Shown here one piece after another: positions 18,121-27,102 of a stretch of 64,000 nt of DNA. Under the pieces are notes generated by a model. The model was not told where the DNA came from. It was given only the letters and a program-made list of their open reading frames with translations, and did not search any database. The stretch's first letter is position 1. Every line of letters begins with the position of its first letter. The translations under genes were made by a program, and so were the position numbers. This DNA is from Caballeronia temeraria (GTDB lineage Bacteria > Pseudomonadota > Gammaproteobacteria > Burkholderiales > Burkholderiaceae): assembly GCF_001544795.2 (NCBI RefSeq), contig NZ_FCOI02000002.1, positions 372,001 to 436,000 on the forward strand. The letters run 5' to 3'.

Positions 18121-19905
18121 ATGGACGCCAACCCGTTTGCAAAGATGCAGCGACTAGGCCGCGCGCTGATGCTGCCGATCGCCGTACTACCGGTGGCCGG
18201 CCTGCTATTGCGTCTCGGCCAGCCCGACGTCTTCAACATCAAGATGATCGCCGACGCCGGCGATGCGATCTTCACCAATCTGCCGCTGCTGTTCGCGATC
18301 GGCGTGGCGGTGGGCTTCGCGAAGGACAACAACGGCACGGCGGGTCTCGCCGGTGCGATCGGCTATCTCATCGAAGTGGCCGTGATGAAGGACATCAACG
18401 ACAAGCTCAACATGGGCGTGCTGTCGGGGATCATCGCCGGTATGGTGGCCGGCTATCTGTACAACCGGTACAAGGACATCAAGCTGCCCGAGTATCTGGC
18501 GTTCTTCGGCGGCAAGCGCTTCGTGCCGATCGTCACGGGCGTCGCGTGTCTCGTGCTCGGCATCCTCTTCGGCTACATCTGGCAGCCGGTGCAGGCGGCC
18601 ATCGACGGCGCGGGCAACTGGCTGACGACGGCCGGCGCGCTCGGCACCTTCGTGTTCGGCGTGCTGAACCGCATCCTGCTGGTGACGGGTCTGCATCACA
18701 TCATCAACTCGCTCGCTTGGTTCGTGTTCGGCTCGTTCACGCCGCCCGACGGCGGTGCGATCGTGCACGGCGACCTGCATCGCTTCTTCGCGGGCGACAA
18801 GACGGCGGGCGGTTTCATGACCGGCTTCTTCCCGGTGATGATGTTCGGCCTTCCTGCAGCCTGCCTCGCAATGTTCCATGAAGCGCCGAAGGAGCGCCGC
18901 GCGGTCGTCGGCGGCCTGCTGTTCTCGATGGCCCTGACCGCGTTCCTGACGGGCGTGACGGAGCCGATCGAATACTCGTTCATGTTCCTGGCGCCGGTGC
19001 TGTACGGCATTCACGCCGTGCTGACGGGTTTGTCGCTCGCCATCTGTTCGGCGCTCGGCATCCATCTGGGCTTCACGTTCTCGGCGGGCGCGATCGACTA
19101 CGTGCTGAACTACGGTCTGTCGCAGCGCGGCTGGCTGGCGCTCGTGGTCGGCGCGGTGTACTTCGTCGTCTACTACGGCCTGTTCCGCTTCTTCATCCGC
19201 AAGTTCAACATGGCGACGCCGGGCCGCGAGCCGGCCACGACCGACGCCGAAACCGACGTGGCGCAAACCGTCGATGGCGGTCTGATTCCCCCGGTTCCGG
19301 GCGCGGCTGCCGTGTCGGACACGCGCGCAGCGAAGTACATCGCGGCGCTCGGCGGCGCGTCGAACCTGACGCTCGTCGATGCCTGCACGACGCGTCTGCG
19401 TCTGTCGGTCGCGGATACGGAAAAGGTGTCGGAAGCGCAGTTGAAGACCATCGGTGCGCGCGGCGTGCTGAAGCGCGGCGCGACCAACGTGCAGGTGATC
19501 ATCGGGCCGGAAGCCGACCTGATCGCCGATGAAATCCGCAGCGAGCTCGAACATTCGTCGACGCGCGGCGCAACGCCCGCATCGTCCACGCCGGCGCAAC
19601 CGGTGGCAGCGGCAAGTGCGGAGCAGACGCCCGGCCCGCTCGATCCGGACCCGTTCCGCTGGCTCGCGGTGTTCGGCGGCGCGACCAACGTCGTTTCGCT
19701 CGACGCAGTCGCTCAGACGCGTCTGCGCGTGGTCGTGCGCGATCCGTCGTCGGTGGATCGTCAGCGTCTGTCGTCGCTGGATGTCGCGTGGGTGTCGGCG
19801 GACACATTCCACATCGTCGTGGGCGCGGCGGCACAGCGCTATGCAACGCAACTGTCCACGCGCCTGAGCGGCAGCGGCGGCGGCGCGTCGCCGATGCCCG
19901 CCTGA
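18121..19905 (+). CDS. nagE: N-acetylglucosamine-type PTS EIICB with a second, degenerate EIIB
   Basis: Membrane permease that takes up and phosphorylates the sugar. 594 residues: EIIC (about 1-370; LGRALMLPIAVLPVAGLLLR, GLHHIINSLAWF, TGVTEPIEYSFMFL), EIIB (about 400-470) with the phosphocysteine in VDACTTRLRLSV, then a linker and a second EIIB-like unit (about 515-585). In that unit the Cys position reads SLDAVAQTRLRVVV, so it cannot be phosphorylated on Cys. There is no EIIA; that domain is on the previous gene. GGAG precedes the ATG at 18121. Confidence 0.95.
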   Translation: MDANPFAKMQRLGRALMLPIAVLPVAGLLLRLGQPDVFNIKMIADAGDAIFTNLPLLFAIGVAVGFAKDNNGTAGLAGAIGYLIEVAVMKDINDKLNMGVLSGIIAGMVAGYLYNRYKDIKLPEYLAFFGGKRFVPIVTGVACLVLGILFGYIWQPVQAAIDGAGNWLTTAGALGTFVFGVLNRILLVTGLHHIINSLAWFVFGSFTPPDGGAIVHGDLHRFFAGDKTAGGFMTGFFPVMMFGLPAACLAMFHEAPKERRAVVGGLLFSMALTAFLTGVTEPIEYSFMFLAPVLYGIHAVLTGLSLAICSALGIHLGFTFSAGAIDYVLNYGLSQRGWLALVVGAVYFVVYYGLFRFFIRKFNMATPGREPATTDAETDVAQTVDGGLIPPVPGAAAVSDTRAAKYIAALGGASNLTLVDACTTRLRLSVADTEKVSEAQLKTIGARGVLKRGATNVQVIIGPEADLIADEIRSELEHSSTRGATPASSTPAQPVAAASAEQTPGPLDPDPFRWLAVFGGATNVVSLDAVAQTRLRVVVRDPSSVDRQRLSSLDVAWVSADTFHIVVGAAAQRYATQLSTRLSGSGGGASPMPA

Positions 19906-19927
19906 TGCGGTAATCGACGATCGAAAA

Positions 19928-19958
19928 CAAACGGCACCTCCGGGTGCCGTTTGTCTTT
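19928..19958 (+). terminator. Terminator of the nag/PTS cluster
   Basis: CAAACGGCACC-TCC-GGGTGCCGTTTG followed by TCTTTT, 22 bp after the nagE stop. Confidence 0.9.
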
Positions 19959-19975
19959 TCAGCGCGTGGCCAAAG

Positions 19976-20008
19976 AAAAAGCCCGCCGTCTTGCGAACGG
20001 CGGGCTTT
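19976..20008 (-). terminator. Terminator of rpoH
   Basis: Read on the minus strand, AAAGCCCGCCGT and ACGGCGGGCTTT pair around a short loop, with a T run after the second arm. It lies 28 bp past the rpoH stop. Confidence 0.9.
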
Positions 20009-20036
20009 GCAATCCCTGCAAAAGCACAGTCAATTG

Positions 20037-20978
20037 TTACGCATAATCGTGCAGCGCCGAGCGCATCTTCTTCATTGCGCTTGCCTCGATCTGACGAATG
20101 CGCTCCGCCGACACGCCGAACTCGTCCGCCAGTTCGTGCAGCGTCTTGCCGCCCGAGCCGTCGTCTTCCACGTCGAGCCAGCGCGCCTTGATGATGCGGC
20201 GGCTGCGTTCGTCGAGCGATTCGAGTGCGTCGGCGAGGCCGTCGCTCTGCAGCTTGTCGAACTGGCGGGCCGCAATGACGTTGGTCGGCTCGTTATGCGA
20301 ATCCGCCAGATAGGCGATGGGCGCGAACGCTTCCTCGCCGTCCTCGACCTGGCCTTCGAGCGCGATATCGCCGCCCGACAAGCGCGTTTCCATCTCCGCG
20401 ACTTCCTCGCGCTTCACGTTCAGTTCGCTCGCGAGACCTTCGATCTCGTCCGGCGTGAACGCCGAATGGCTGGTCTTGTGGCTGCGCAGGTTGAAGAACA
20501 GCTTGCGTTGCGCCTTCGTCGTCGCGACCTTCACCATGCGCCAGTTGCGCAGGATGTACTCGTGAATCTCGGCCTTGATCCAGTGCATGGCATACGACAC
20601 CAGGCGCACGTTTTGCTCTGGGTCGAAGCGCTTCACCGCCTTCATCAGACCGATGTTGCCTTCCTGGATCAGGTCCGCGTGCGGCAGACCGTAACCGAGA
20701 TAGTTACGGGCGATCGACACGACGAGCCGCAGGTGCGAAAGCACCAGTTGGCGCGCGGCGTTCAGGTTGCCCTGCTCGCGGAATTCGGTGGCGTACTGAC
20801 GTTCCTCTGCCTGCGAAAGCATAGGAATACGGTTCACTGCTTGTATGTATGAATCGATGTTGCCGATCTGGCCGGTCAGCATCGAAGACTGTGCGTACGT
20901 CAGCGCGCCTGCCGAACATGCCTTGGCAGGTGCCGAGTTCACAACATTCGGAAGGGTCATCGCATTGGTCACGCTCAT
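20037..20978 (-). CDS. rpoH: RNA polymerase sigma factor RpoH (sigma 32)
   Basis: Heat-shock sigma factor. 313 residues with region 2 (LVLSHLRLVVSIARNYLGYG, HADLIQEGNIGLMKAVKRFD, VRLVSYAMHWIKAEIHEYI) and region 4.2 (TLHELADEFGVSAERIRQIE). The RpoH box is visible as QRKLFFNLRSHK, which separates it from RpoD and RpoS. AAGGAG lies 5 bases before the ATG. A CIRCE element lies about 60 bp upstream, so HrcA repression is expected on top of other heat control. Confidence 0.97.
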   Translation of the reverse strand: MSVTNAMTLPNVVNSAPAKACSAGALTYAQSSMLTGQIGNIDSYIQAVNRIPMLSQAEERQYATEFREQGNLNAARQLVLSHLRLVVSIARNYLGYGLPHADLIQEGNIGLMKAVKRFDPEQNVRLVSYAMHWIKAEIHEYILRNWRMVKVATTKAQRKLFFNLRSHKTSHSAFTPDEIEGLASELNVKREEVAEMETRLSGGDIALEGQVEDGEEAFAPIAYLADSHNEPTNVIAARQFDKLQSDGLADALESLDERSRRIIKARWLDVEDDGSGGKTLHELADEFGVSAERIRQIEASAMKKMRSALHDYA

Positions 20979-21036
20979 AAGCTCCTTATCAACAATTCAT
21001 GTGCCGCTAACGGCAGCGGCAAAGTCAGACACGATA

Positions 21037-21063
21037 TTAGCACTCCGGTTCATCGAGTGCTAA
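21037..21063. promoter_or_regulatory. CIRCE element (HrcA operator) upstream of rpoH
   Basis: TTAGCACTC, nine bases, GAGTGCTAA: a perfect match to the CIRCE consensus. It lies 59 bp upstream of the rpoH start, in the 359-bp gap between rpoH and pagL. HrcA binding sites normally control groE and dnaK; placement before rpoH links the two heat-shock systems. The rest of the gap (21064-21337) is relatively AT-rich and shows no gene. Confidence 0.95.
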
Positions 21064-21337
21064 GTGTTAGAGGCTACGGGAATGTGTGAGTTCCCACAAA
21101 AACTATCGAATTTGCGGGATTAATAGGACGGACTGTTGCGCCGATGTAGGAAAAAATGACCGGGCGACAGCGCCTGTTCGAATGTAGTACCGATTGGGTG
21201 CGGGGCAGCGAAAGATAATTTAACAAAACACGGCAAACGGATGCGCTTTCTGCAACCTCCGCGGAAGCTCACTACAATTCCCCGGACGCATCCAAAAAAT
21301 GAAACACGGCCACCTTTCCGAGTAAATTGGGGTGTGA

Positions 21338-21904
21338 ATGCAAAAAAACAAGCGTTCGTGGCATCAGCCGCTCTCGCGTGTGGCGGTGTGCGCCGCCTTC
21401 GGCCTTGCGTCGGCGGCGGCGCATGCCGACCGGTTCGGCGTCCAGTTTGCCGCCGGCGTGGCCGACCGCGATATCAAGAAGGCCGATATCGGCGTGTCCT
21501 GGGACCCCGGCCTGACCTGGTGGGAAATCGGCGGGTTTCACTTCACGCTCGTCGGCGAAGGGCACGTGTCGTACTGGCACACGACCGAGGACAACGCCGT
21601 GCACCCGAACATCTGGGAAGTCGGCATCACACCGGTCGTGCGCTTCGTGAAGAGCGGAGGCTATTTCCGGCCGTTCATCGAGGCGGGCGTGGGCGTGCGG
21701 CTGCTTTCGCACACGCGCATCACCGAAGATTTCAGCGTGGCGACGGCGTTCCAGTTCGCGGACATGGTGGGCGTCGGCATGATCTTCGGGGACAGGCAGA
21801 ACTATCAGGTCGGATATCGTTTCCAGCATCTGTCGAACGGCGGTATCAAAGAGCCGAATCCTGGTATAAATTTCAGCCAGCTATATCTGCAATACAACTT
21901 CTGA
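21338..21904 (+). CDS. pagL: Lipid A 3-O-deacylase PagL
   Basis: Outer membrane beta-barrel enzyme that removes the 3-position acyl chain of lipid A. 188 residues with a signal peptide ending AAAHA at about residue 30. Catalytic residues of the family are visible near the C-terminus in YRFQHLSNGGIKEPNPGINF (His and Ser in H-x-S-N-x-G). The final residues YLQYNF, ending in Phe, form a typical outer membrane assembly signal. Divergent from rpoH. Confidence 0.94.
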   Translation: MQKNKRSWHQPLSRVAVCAAFGLASAAAHADRFGVQFAAGVADRDIKKADIGVSWDPGLTWWEIGGFHFTLVGEGHVSYWHTTEDNAVHPNIWEVGITPVVRFVKSGGYFRPFIEAGVGVRLLSHTRITEDFSVATAFQFADMVGVGMIFGDRQNYQVGYRFQHLSNGGIKEPNPGINFSQLYLQYNF

Positions 21905-21949
21905 CGAGGCGCCGGCGCATCGGTTCCTCGACATAAGGGGAATCGACAG

Positions 21950-22333
21950 ATGCCCGCAAAAACCATTGAGGCCATCCGCGGCCTCGAGCGCGACCGCTTC
22001 CGTGCGATGGTCGAGAGCGACGGCCCGGCGCTCGACGCGTTGCTGGCCGAGAACGTCAGCTACGTCCACACGAACGGCAAGCGGGAGACGAAGCGCCAGT
22101 TCATCGACGCCATCACGGCCGGCCGCCGCCGCTATCGCCAGATCGAGATTCAGTCGCAGGACGTGCTGCCCGCCGGCCGCGATACGTGCCTCGTGTCGGG
22201 CCGCGCGTTGATCGAGATGGAGTCGAAGAACGGCGCGCTGCTGTTTCCGATCGCCTACACCGCCGTTCACGTGCAGACCGAGGGCCAGTGGCAACTGCTC
22301 GCGCTGCAGGCGACGCGCGTGGCGCTCGAATAG
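21950..22333 (+). CDS. SnoaL/DUF4440-like protein, 127 aa
   Basis: Small NTF2-fold protein. The N-terminal helix (IRGLERDRFRAMVESDGPALDALLAENVSYVHTNG) and the strands after it match DUF4440 proteins, which range from enzymes to binding proteins. No catalytic set is clear. It lies 45 bp after pagL with GGGGAA upstream, and is convergent with leuA, whose end is 20 bp away. Confidence 0.88.
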   Translation: MPAKTIEAIRGLERDRFRAMVESDGPALDALLAENVSYVHTNGKRETKRQFIDAITAGRRRYRQIEIQSQDVLPAGRDTCLVSGRALIEMESKNGALLFPIAYTAVHVQTEGQWQLLALQATRVALE

Positions 22334-22352
22334 CCGCGCGCGCCGCTATTCA

Positions 22353-24005
22353 TCACGCTTCGACCGCTTCGTCCTGCCGCACGGAGGCCGTGACGCGCCC
22401 GGAACGGTTGACCGCGCTCACGACCGCATCGGCGACCGCGAGCGCCGGATTCGCATGCACCGCGACGCCGAAGCGCGTCTGCCCGTCTCCGACACGACAG
22501 CCGACGAACGCCGCCGTGTCGCCGCTCGCCGTCACGGCCGTCTCGAACCAGTTCACGTTCGCGTCCACGCCGAGTGCCGCGGCAACGGCTTGCGCGTACG
22601 TGTCGCCGCTCGTCGCGCTCGCTGCGGGCGGCACCGTCACGCGCCGCTCGAACACCGAAAACGTCGACACATCGAGCCGCGAGACCGCGCCGCCCGCGTC
22701 GAAATACTCGCGCTTGAACAGCTCGCAGATGGCGTCGCCGCCGATTTCCGCGCCGGAGGCATCGGTGATTTTCTGCACGGCGTGGCTGAATTCGATCTGC
22801 ACGCGGCGCGGCGGCGTGAAGCCGAGGCCGCGTTCGAGCAGATACGTGGAGCCGCCCTTGCCGGACTGGCTGTTCACGCGGATCACGGCGTCGTAGCTGC
22901 GGCCGAGATCGGCGGGATCGATCGGCAGATAGGGCACTTCCCACACCGTGCCCGGCACGCGCTGCGCGAAGCCCTTGCGGATCGCGTCCTGATGCGAACC
23001 CGAAAACGCGGTGAACACGAGATCGCCGGCATACGGATGGCGCGGATGCACCGGAATCTGGTTGCAACGCTCGACGACGCGGCGCACGGCGTCGATATCG
23101 GAGAAATCGAGGCCCGGATCGATGCCCTGCGTGTAGAGATTCATCGCGAGCGTGACGAGATCGACGTTGCCGGTGCGCTCGCCGTTGCCGAAGAGACAGC
23201 CTTCGACGCGATCCGCCCCCGCGAGCACCGCCATTTCCGCCGCCGCGACCGCCGTGCCGCGATCGTTATGCGGATGCACGGACAGCACGATGCTGTCGCG
23301 AAAGCCCATGTTGCGGTCCATCCACTCGACCTGATCGGCGAACACGTTGGGCATGGCGGCTTCCACGGTCGCGGGCAGATTCACGATCATCTTGTGATCG
23401 GGCGTCGGACGCCACATTTGCGCGACGGCGTCGCAGACTTCGCGCGCGAACGAGAGCTCCGTCATGCTGAACGTCTCGGGCGAGTACTGATAGACCCAGT
23501 GCGTGTCCGGCCGCGCCGCCGCGCATTCCTTGATGATGCGCGTGCCTTCGACGGCCAGCGCCTTCACTTCTTCCTTCGACTGATTGAACACGATCTTGCG
23601 GAACGACGGCGCGATCGCGTTATAGAGATGCACGATCACCTTGCTCGCGCCTTCGACGGCTTCGAACGTGCGTTCGATCAGCTCACGGCGCGACTGTACG
23701 AGTACTTCGATGGTCACGTCGTCCGGAATGCGCTTTTCGTCGATCAATTTGCGCACGAAATCGAAATCGGTCTGCGATGCCGACGGGAAGCCCACCTCGA
23801 TTTCCTTGAACCCGATTTTCACCAGCATCTCGAAGAATTCGAGCTTCGCGGCGATGCTCATCGGCTCGATGAGCGACTGATTGCCGTCGCGCAGATCGGT
23901 GCTCATCCAGATGGGCGCCTTTTCGATCGTGCGGTTCGGCCAGCGGCGGCCATTCAGACGGACTTGCGGAAACGGGCGGTATTTCTCGGCGGGGTTCGGC
24001 ATCAT
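22353..24005 (-). CDS. leuA: 2-isopropylmalate synthase
   Basis: First committed step of leucine synthesis: acetyl-CoA plus 2-oxoisovalerate. 550 residues: TIM barrel with [20 protein letters not shown] and [21 protein letters not shown] (metal ligands HxH nearby), then a linker and a C-terminal regulatory domain from about residue 430 that would bind leucine. The N-terminus [20 protein letters not shown] marks the longer LeuA type. Single gene here; leuBCD are not adjacent. The 424-bp region upstream holds inverted repeats that could be a leader. Confidence 0.96.
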   Translation of the reverse strand: MMPNPAEKYRPFPQVRLNGRRWPNRTIEKAPIWMSTDLRDGNQSLIEPMSIAAKLEFFEMLVKIGFKEIEVGFPSASQTDFDFVRKLIDEKRIPDDVTIEVLVQSRRELIERTFEAVEGASKVIVHLYNAIAPSFRKIVFNQSKEEVKALAVEGTRIIKECAAARPDTHWVYQYSPETFSMTELSFAREVCDAVAQMWRPTPDHKMIVNLPATVEAAMPNVFADQVEWMDRNMGFRDSIVLSVHPHNDRGTAVAAAEMAVLAGADRVEGCLFGNGERTGNVDLVTLAMNLYTQGIDPGLDFSDIDAVRRVVERCNQIPVHPRHPYAGDLVFTAFSGSHQDAIRKGFAQRVPGTVWEVPYLPIDPADLGRSYDAVIRVNSQSGKGGSTYLLERGLGFTPPRRVQIEFSHAVQKITDASGAEIGGDAICELFKREYFDAGGAVSRLDVSTFSVFERRVTVPPAASATSGDTYAQAVAAALGVDANVNWFETAVTASGDTAAFVGCRVGDGQTRFGVAVHANPALAVADAVVSAVNRSGRVTASVRQDEAVEA

Positions 24006-24302
24006 GATCGTCGATCTCTCTTCGGGCGATGTGCGTAGCGTCTGCGGGAGAGGCCGTGTCCGGCGGCTGGCCGGGCGTGGCGCGATGCACGTAAGACCGG
24101 GCGGCGCGCGCGTGTCACGGAGCCACCAGCGACGGTGACGCCTGCGACCAACGTGAACGTGCGCGAAGCAGCGTGCATGTGACCCTCGCGTTTCCGATTC
24201 GCGGGATGCGCGAACGAAAAGCTGACGACTACAGGTGGTAAGGAAAGGAACTGCGGGAACTTCTGGAGGACCGCGCTTGCTGGGGAAACCGGCGACGCGC
24301 GG

Positions 24303-24358
24303 CGCTACGTCTGGCGACTTACGCTAGACGTAGCGATAGGGGCCGCGCTAGGCGGCCC
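24303..24358. promoter_or_regulatory. Inverted repeats between ybiB and leuA
   Basis: CGCTACGTCT (24303-24312) and AGACGTAGCG (24326-24335) form a perfect ten-base inverted repeat with a 13-base loop; a second GC-rich hairpin (GGCCGC/GCGGCC) follows at about 24340-24357. They lie after the ybiB stop and about 300 bp upstream of leuA, on the minus strand direction of both. No T run is present. They could end ybiB or form a leuA leader; no leucine-rich leader peptide was found. The rest of 24006-24429 shows no gene. Confidence 0.5.
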
Positions 24359-24429
24359 GAAATAATTCGGAGGGAGGGGTGCTGGGTGAAGCTCATGCGG
24401 TCGACTTTAAACCAGCGTTGAATTCCGTG

Positions 24430-25422
24430 TCAAATGGGATTTGCCTGACCGGTGGCCGGTTTGCGCACCACATCGGCGATGACTTCGACCTGACGCGCGA
24501 CCGCGGGCGGCACCGGCACGTCGCCGCGCAGCACGGATTCGATCCATCGCGCGGTGGTCGCGGCATCGAGCGTTTCGGGCAATTCGACCTGCGGCGCGTG
24601 CGGCTGCGAATGCTCCGGCGCGATCAGCGTCTCGACGTGGCCGTCGTGGAACCAGTCGACCTGCACCTGGCGGCGCGTATCGGCTACGGCTTCGCCTTCC
24701 GTGCCGCGTGCGAGCAGTGCGCCGCCCGCCGCCGCGTCCGGATGCGCGGTGAAAAGCCCGGTGAGACTCTCGCGATACTCCGGGTGCGTGTAGTTGACGA
24801 GCCGCAGGCCGGGATCGGCGAACGGCTGAAGGATCTTCACGAGCGTATGCGTCGAATTGCGCACGCCCATGCGGCGTCTGAGCGCCAGCAGCCGCGCGAG
24901 CTTCGGCGCGAGCACGGTGATCGGCGCGAACGAAAGGCGGCGCGACGCGAGACTGTCCTCGATTTCATCGTGCGAATTCGCGTGCGCGATGCCCAGTTCG
25001 GCGAAGATTTCCGCGCTCGTCACGCGGCCGGGATCGTCGGTGACGCCGTGAACCAGCACCGGCACGCCTTCGCGCGCAAGCAGCAGCGACAGCAGCGGCA
25101 CGAGGTTGGGCGTCTTGCGTGCGCCGTTGTAGCTCGGAATCGAAACGGGGCGCGCGTGCTCGCGGCCATCCTGCACGTGTAGCGGTTCGAACGAGCGATG
25201 CGCGGCGGAGAGCATCGCGGCGAGTTCGGCGGCGGATTCGCCCTTGACGCGGTAAGCGAGCAGCACGGCGCCGAGTTCGAGTTCGGGGACGCGATCGTCG
25301 AGCATCGCTTCGTAGAGCGCGTAGGTATCCTCGTGCGAAAGTGCGCGCGCGCCGTTCGGCCCGCGGCCGATTTCCTTGATGTAGCGTGCGCAGGCGAAAG
25401 TAGGGGAAGCGGAGTCGGTCAT
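24430..25422 (-). CDS. ybiB: YbiB/TrpD2-like DNA-binding protein
   Basis: 330 residues related to anthranilate phosphoribosyltransferase but of the YbiB branch, which binds nucleic acid and lacks TrpD activity. The N-terminal helical domain reads ALSHEDTYALYEAMLDDRVP and LELGAVLLAYRVKGESAAEL; the second domain has GARKTPNLVPLLSLLLAREG and VPVLVHGVTDDPGRVT. In the E. coli relative the gene is under LexA control; no SOS box was noticed here. Upstream of leuA in the same direction. Confidence 0.9.
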   Translation of the reverse strand: MTDSASPTFACARYIKEIGRGPNGARALSHEDTYALYEAMLDDRVPELELGAVLLAYRVKGESAAELAAMLSAAHRSFEPLHVQDGREHARPVSIPSYNGARKTPNLVPLLSLLLAREGVPVLVHGVTDDPGRVTSAEIFAELGIAHANSHDEIEDSLASRRLSFAPITVLAPKLARLLALRRRMGVRNSTHTLVKILQPFADPGLRLVNYTHPEYRESLTGLFTAHPDAAAGGALLARGTEGEAVADTRRQVQVDWFHDGHVETLIAPEHSQPHAPQVELPETLDAATTARWIESVLRGDVPVPPAVARQVEVIADVVRKPATGQANPI

Positions 25423-25748
25423 GGAGAGGTGCGTATTCGGGCGCTCGATTGCAGGCTTCGAGCGACGCCGTTGCGCGTTTCAAGGTGCAGGAATGCTATT
25501 GAGTACCGCATTTGAAGAGCGCTGGCAAGGTTTCCCGGTCGCGCGTTTCGCCCCGTTTTCGTCCGATGCTTACTAAAAGCGCTGTGCCAGAGCCGTGCCC
25601 GAAGGCCGCGCGAAAGCTCGCGAAGCCAAGCCGGACAAGCTTCGCCACGATTTGCGCGCGCACGTTAAACTCTTTGTTCTCGCCGGCCGACCGGGCCAGC
25701 GCATTCGTCCATGAATCTGCAAATCAAAACAGCAAACAGGAGAGCGGG
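25423..25748. other. Intergenic region between ybiB and the FAH-family gene
   Basis: 326 bp between divergent genes. It must hold promoters for both, but no clear sigma70 pair, repeat or RNA was identified by eye. An open frame upstream of 25749 in phase with the next gene looks non-coding, because family similarity starts only at 25749. Confidence 0.5.
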
Positions 25749-26447
25749 ATGAGTTACGTGTTTCCCCCGGCGCCGGCAGCAGCGGTGCCCGTCGATGGTT
25801 CGAACGAGCAGTTTCCCGTGCGCCGCATCTATTGCGTCGGTCGCAATTACGAAGCTCACGCGCGCGAAATGGGCCACGATCCCGACCGCGAGCCGCCGTT
25901 CTTCTTCAGCAAGCCCGCCGACGCCGTGCTGAACGTCGCGCCGGGTTCGACGGCCGAATTCCCGTATCCGTCGCAGACGAAGAATCTGCACTTCGAGATG
26001 GAGCTCGTCGCGGCCATCGGCAAGCAGGGCAAGGACATTCCCGCCGACAAAGCGCTCGATTACGTCTACGGTTACGCGCTCGGCCTCGACATGACGCGCC
26101 GCGACCTGCAAGCCGAAGCGAAGAAGCTCGGCCGTCCGTGGGACACGGCGAAGGGCTTCGACCGCTCCGCGCCGATCGGCCCGATCCATCCGGTATCGAA
26201 GGTCGGGCATCTGGAAAAGAGCGCGATCTGGCTGACCGTCAACGGCGAGGAAAAGCAGCGCTCGGACATCTCGCAACTGATCTGGTCGGTTGGCGAGACG
26301 GTCGCGTATCTGTCGACGCTCTTCGAACTCTTCCCCGGCGATCTCATCTTCACCGGCACGCCCGAAGGCGTCGGCGCGGTCGTGAAGGGCGACGTGCTGA
26401 AGGGCGGCGTCGAGGGCATCGGCGAATTCTCCGTGCGCGTGGTCTGA
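25749..26447 (+). CDS. Fumarylacetoacetate hydrolase family protein
   Basis: 232 residues of the FAH/acylpyruvase fold. Motifs are [19 protein letters not shown] at the N-terminus, [11 protein letters not shown], the metal site [13 protein letters not shown] (Glu-x-Glu) and [15 protein letters not shown]. Start ATG 25749 has AGGAGAGC upstream. The next gene, maiA, is the preceding enzyme in aromatic amino acid breakdown, so fumarylpyruvate or fumarylacetoacetate hydrolysis is likely; acylpyruvase activity is an alternative. Confidence 0.94.
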   Translation: MSYVFPPAPAAAVPVDGSNEQFPVRRIYCVGRNYEAHAREMGHDPDREPPFFFSKPADAVLNVAPGSTAEFPYPSQTKNLHFEMELVAAIGKQGKDIPADKALDYVYGYALGLDMTRRDLQAEAKKLGRPWDTAKGFDRSAPIGPIHPVSKVGHLEKSAIWLTVNGEEKQRSDISQLIWSVGETVAYLSTLFELFPGDLIFTGTPEGVGAVVKGDVLKGGVEGIGEFSVRVV

Positions 26448-26457
26448 GTCCGCGATC

Positions 26458-27102
26458 ATGAAGCTCTATAGCTATTTCCGCAGCTCGGCGGCGTATCGCG
26501 TGCGTATCGCGCTGAATCTGAAAGGGCTCGATTACGAGTACGAAGGCGTGCATCTGCTGCGCGACGGCGGCCAGCAACTGAAGCCCGAGTATCGCGCGAT
26601 GAATCCGGACGGCATCGTGCCGACGCTCGTCGATGGCGACGACATCCTCACGCAGTCGCTCGCAATCATCGAGTATCTGGAAGAGACGCATCCCGAGCCG
26701 CCCCTTTTGCCGAAGCAGCCGCTGGACCGCGCGTTCGTGCGCTCGGTGGCGATGCAGGTCGCGTGCGAGATTCATCCGCTCGACAATCTGCGCGTGCTCA
26801 AGTACCTGAAGCATCAGGTCAAGGTGCCCGATGAAGTGAAGGACGCGTGGTATTGGCATTGGGTCGAAACGGGTTTCGCGTCGCTCGAAAAGCGGCTCGC
26901 CGCCGACAAGCGCGTCGGTTCGTTCACCTTCGGCGACACGCCGACCGTCGCCGATCTGTGCATCGTGCCGCAGGTGTTCAACGCGCGGCGCTTCGGCATC
27001 GACACGAGTCCTTATCCGACGATCGCGCGCATCGCCGATCACGCCTGCACGCTCGACGCCTTCGCGCGAGCCGCGCCCGCGCAGCAGCCGGACGCCGAAT
27101 GA
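26458..27102 (+). CDS. maiA: Maleylacetoacetate isomerase (zeta-class GST)
   Basis: Glutathione-dependent cis-trans isomerase of tyrosine or gentisate breakdown. 214 residues: thioredoxin-like half with YFRSSAAYRVRIALNLKGL and GIVPTLVDGDDILTQSLAII, then a helical half. The usual SSCSWRVR active-site motif reads SSAAYRVR, without the Cys, as in several bacterial members. 10 bp after the FAH gene; its TGA overlaps the ATG of the exporter gene. Confidence 0.93.
   Translation: MKLYSYFRSSAAYRVRIALNLKGLDYEYEGVHLLRDGGQQLKPEYRAMNPDGIVPTLVDGDDILTQSLAIIEYLEETHPEPPLLPKQPLDRAFVRSVAMQVACEIHPLDNLRVLKYLKHQVKVPDEVKDAWYWHWVETGFASLEKRLAADKRVGSFTFGDTPTVADLCIVPQVFNARRFGIDTSPYPTIARIADHACTLDAFARAAPAQQPDAE

Noticed and set aside
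15465-18338. A 957-codon minus-strand frame opposite the PTS fusion gene
   Set aside because: Arg/His/Ala-rich shadow frame in high-GC DNA; the plus strand encodes an unmistakable EIIA-HPr-EI protein.
22455-24038. A 527-codon plus-strand frame opposite leuA
   Set aside because: Low-complexity His/Arg/Ala product, antisense to leuA with all its motifs; no ribosome site.
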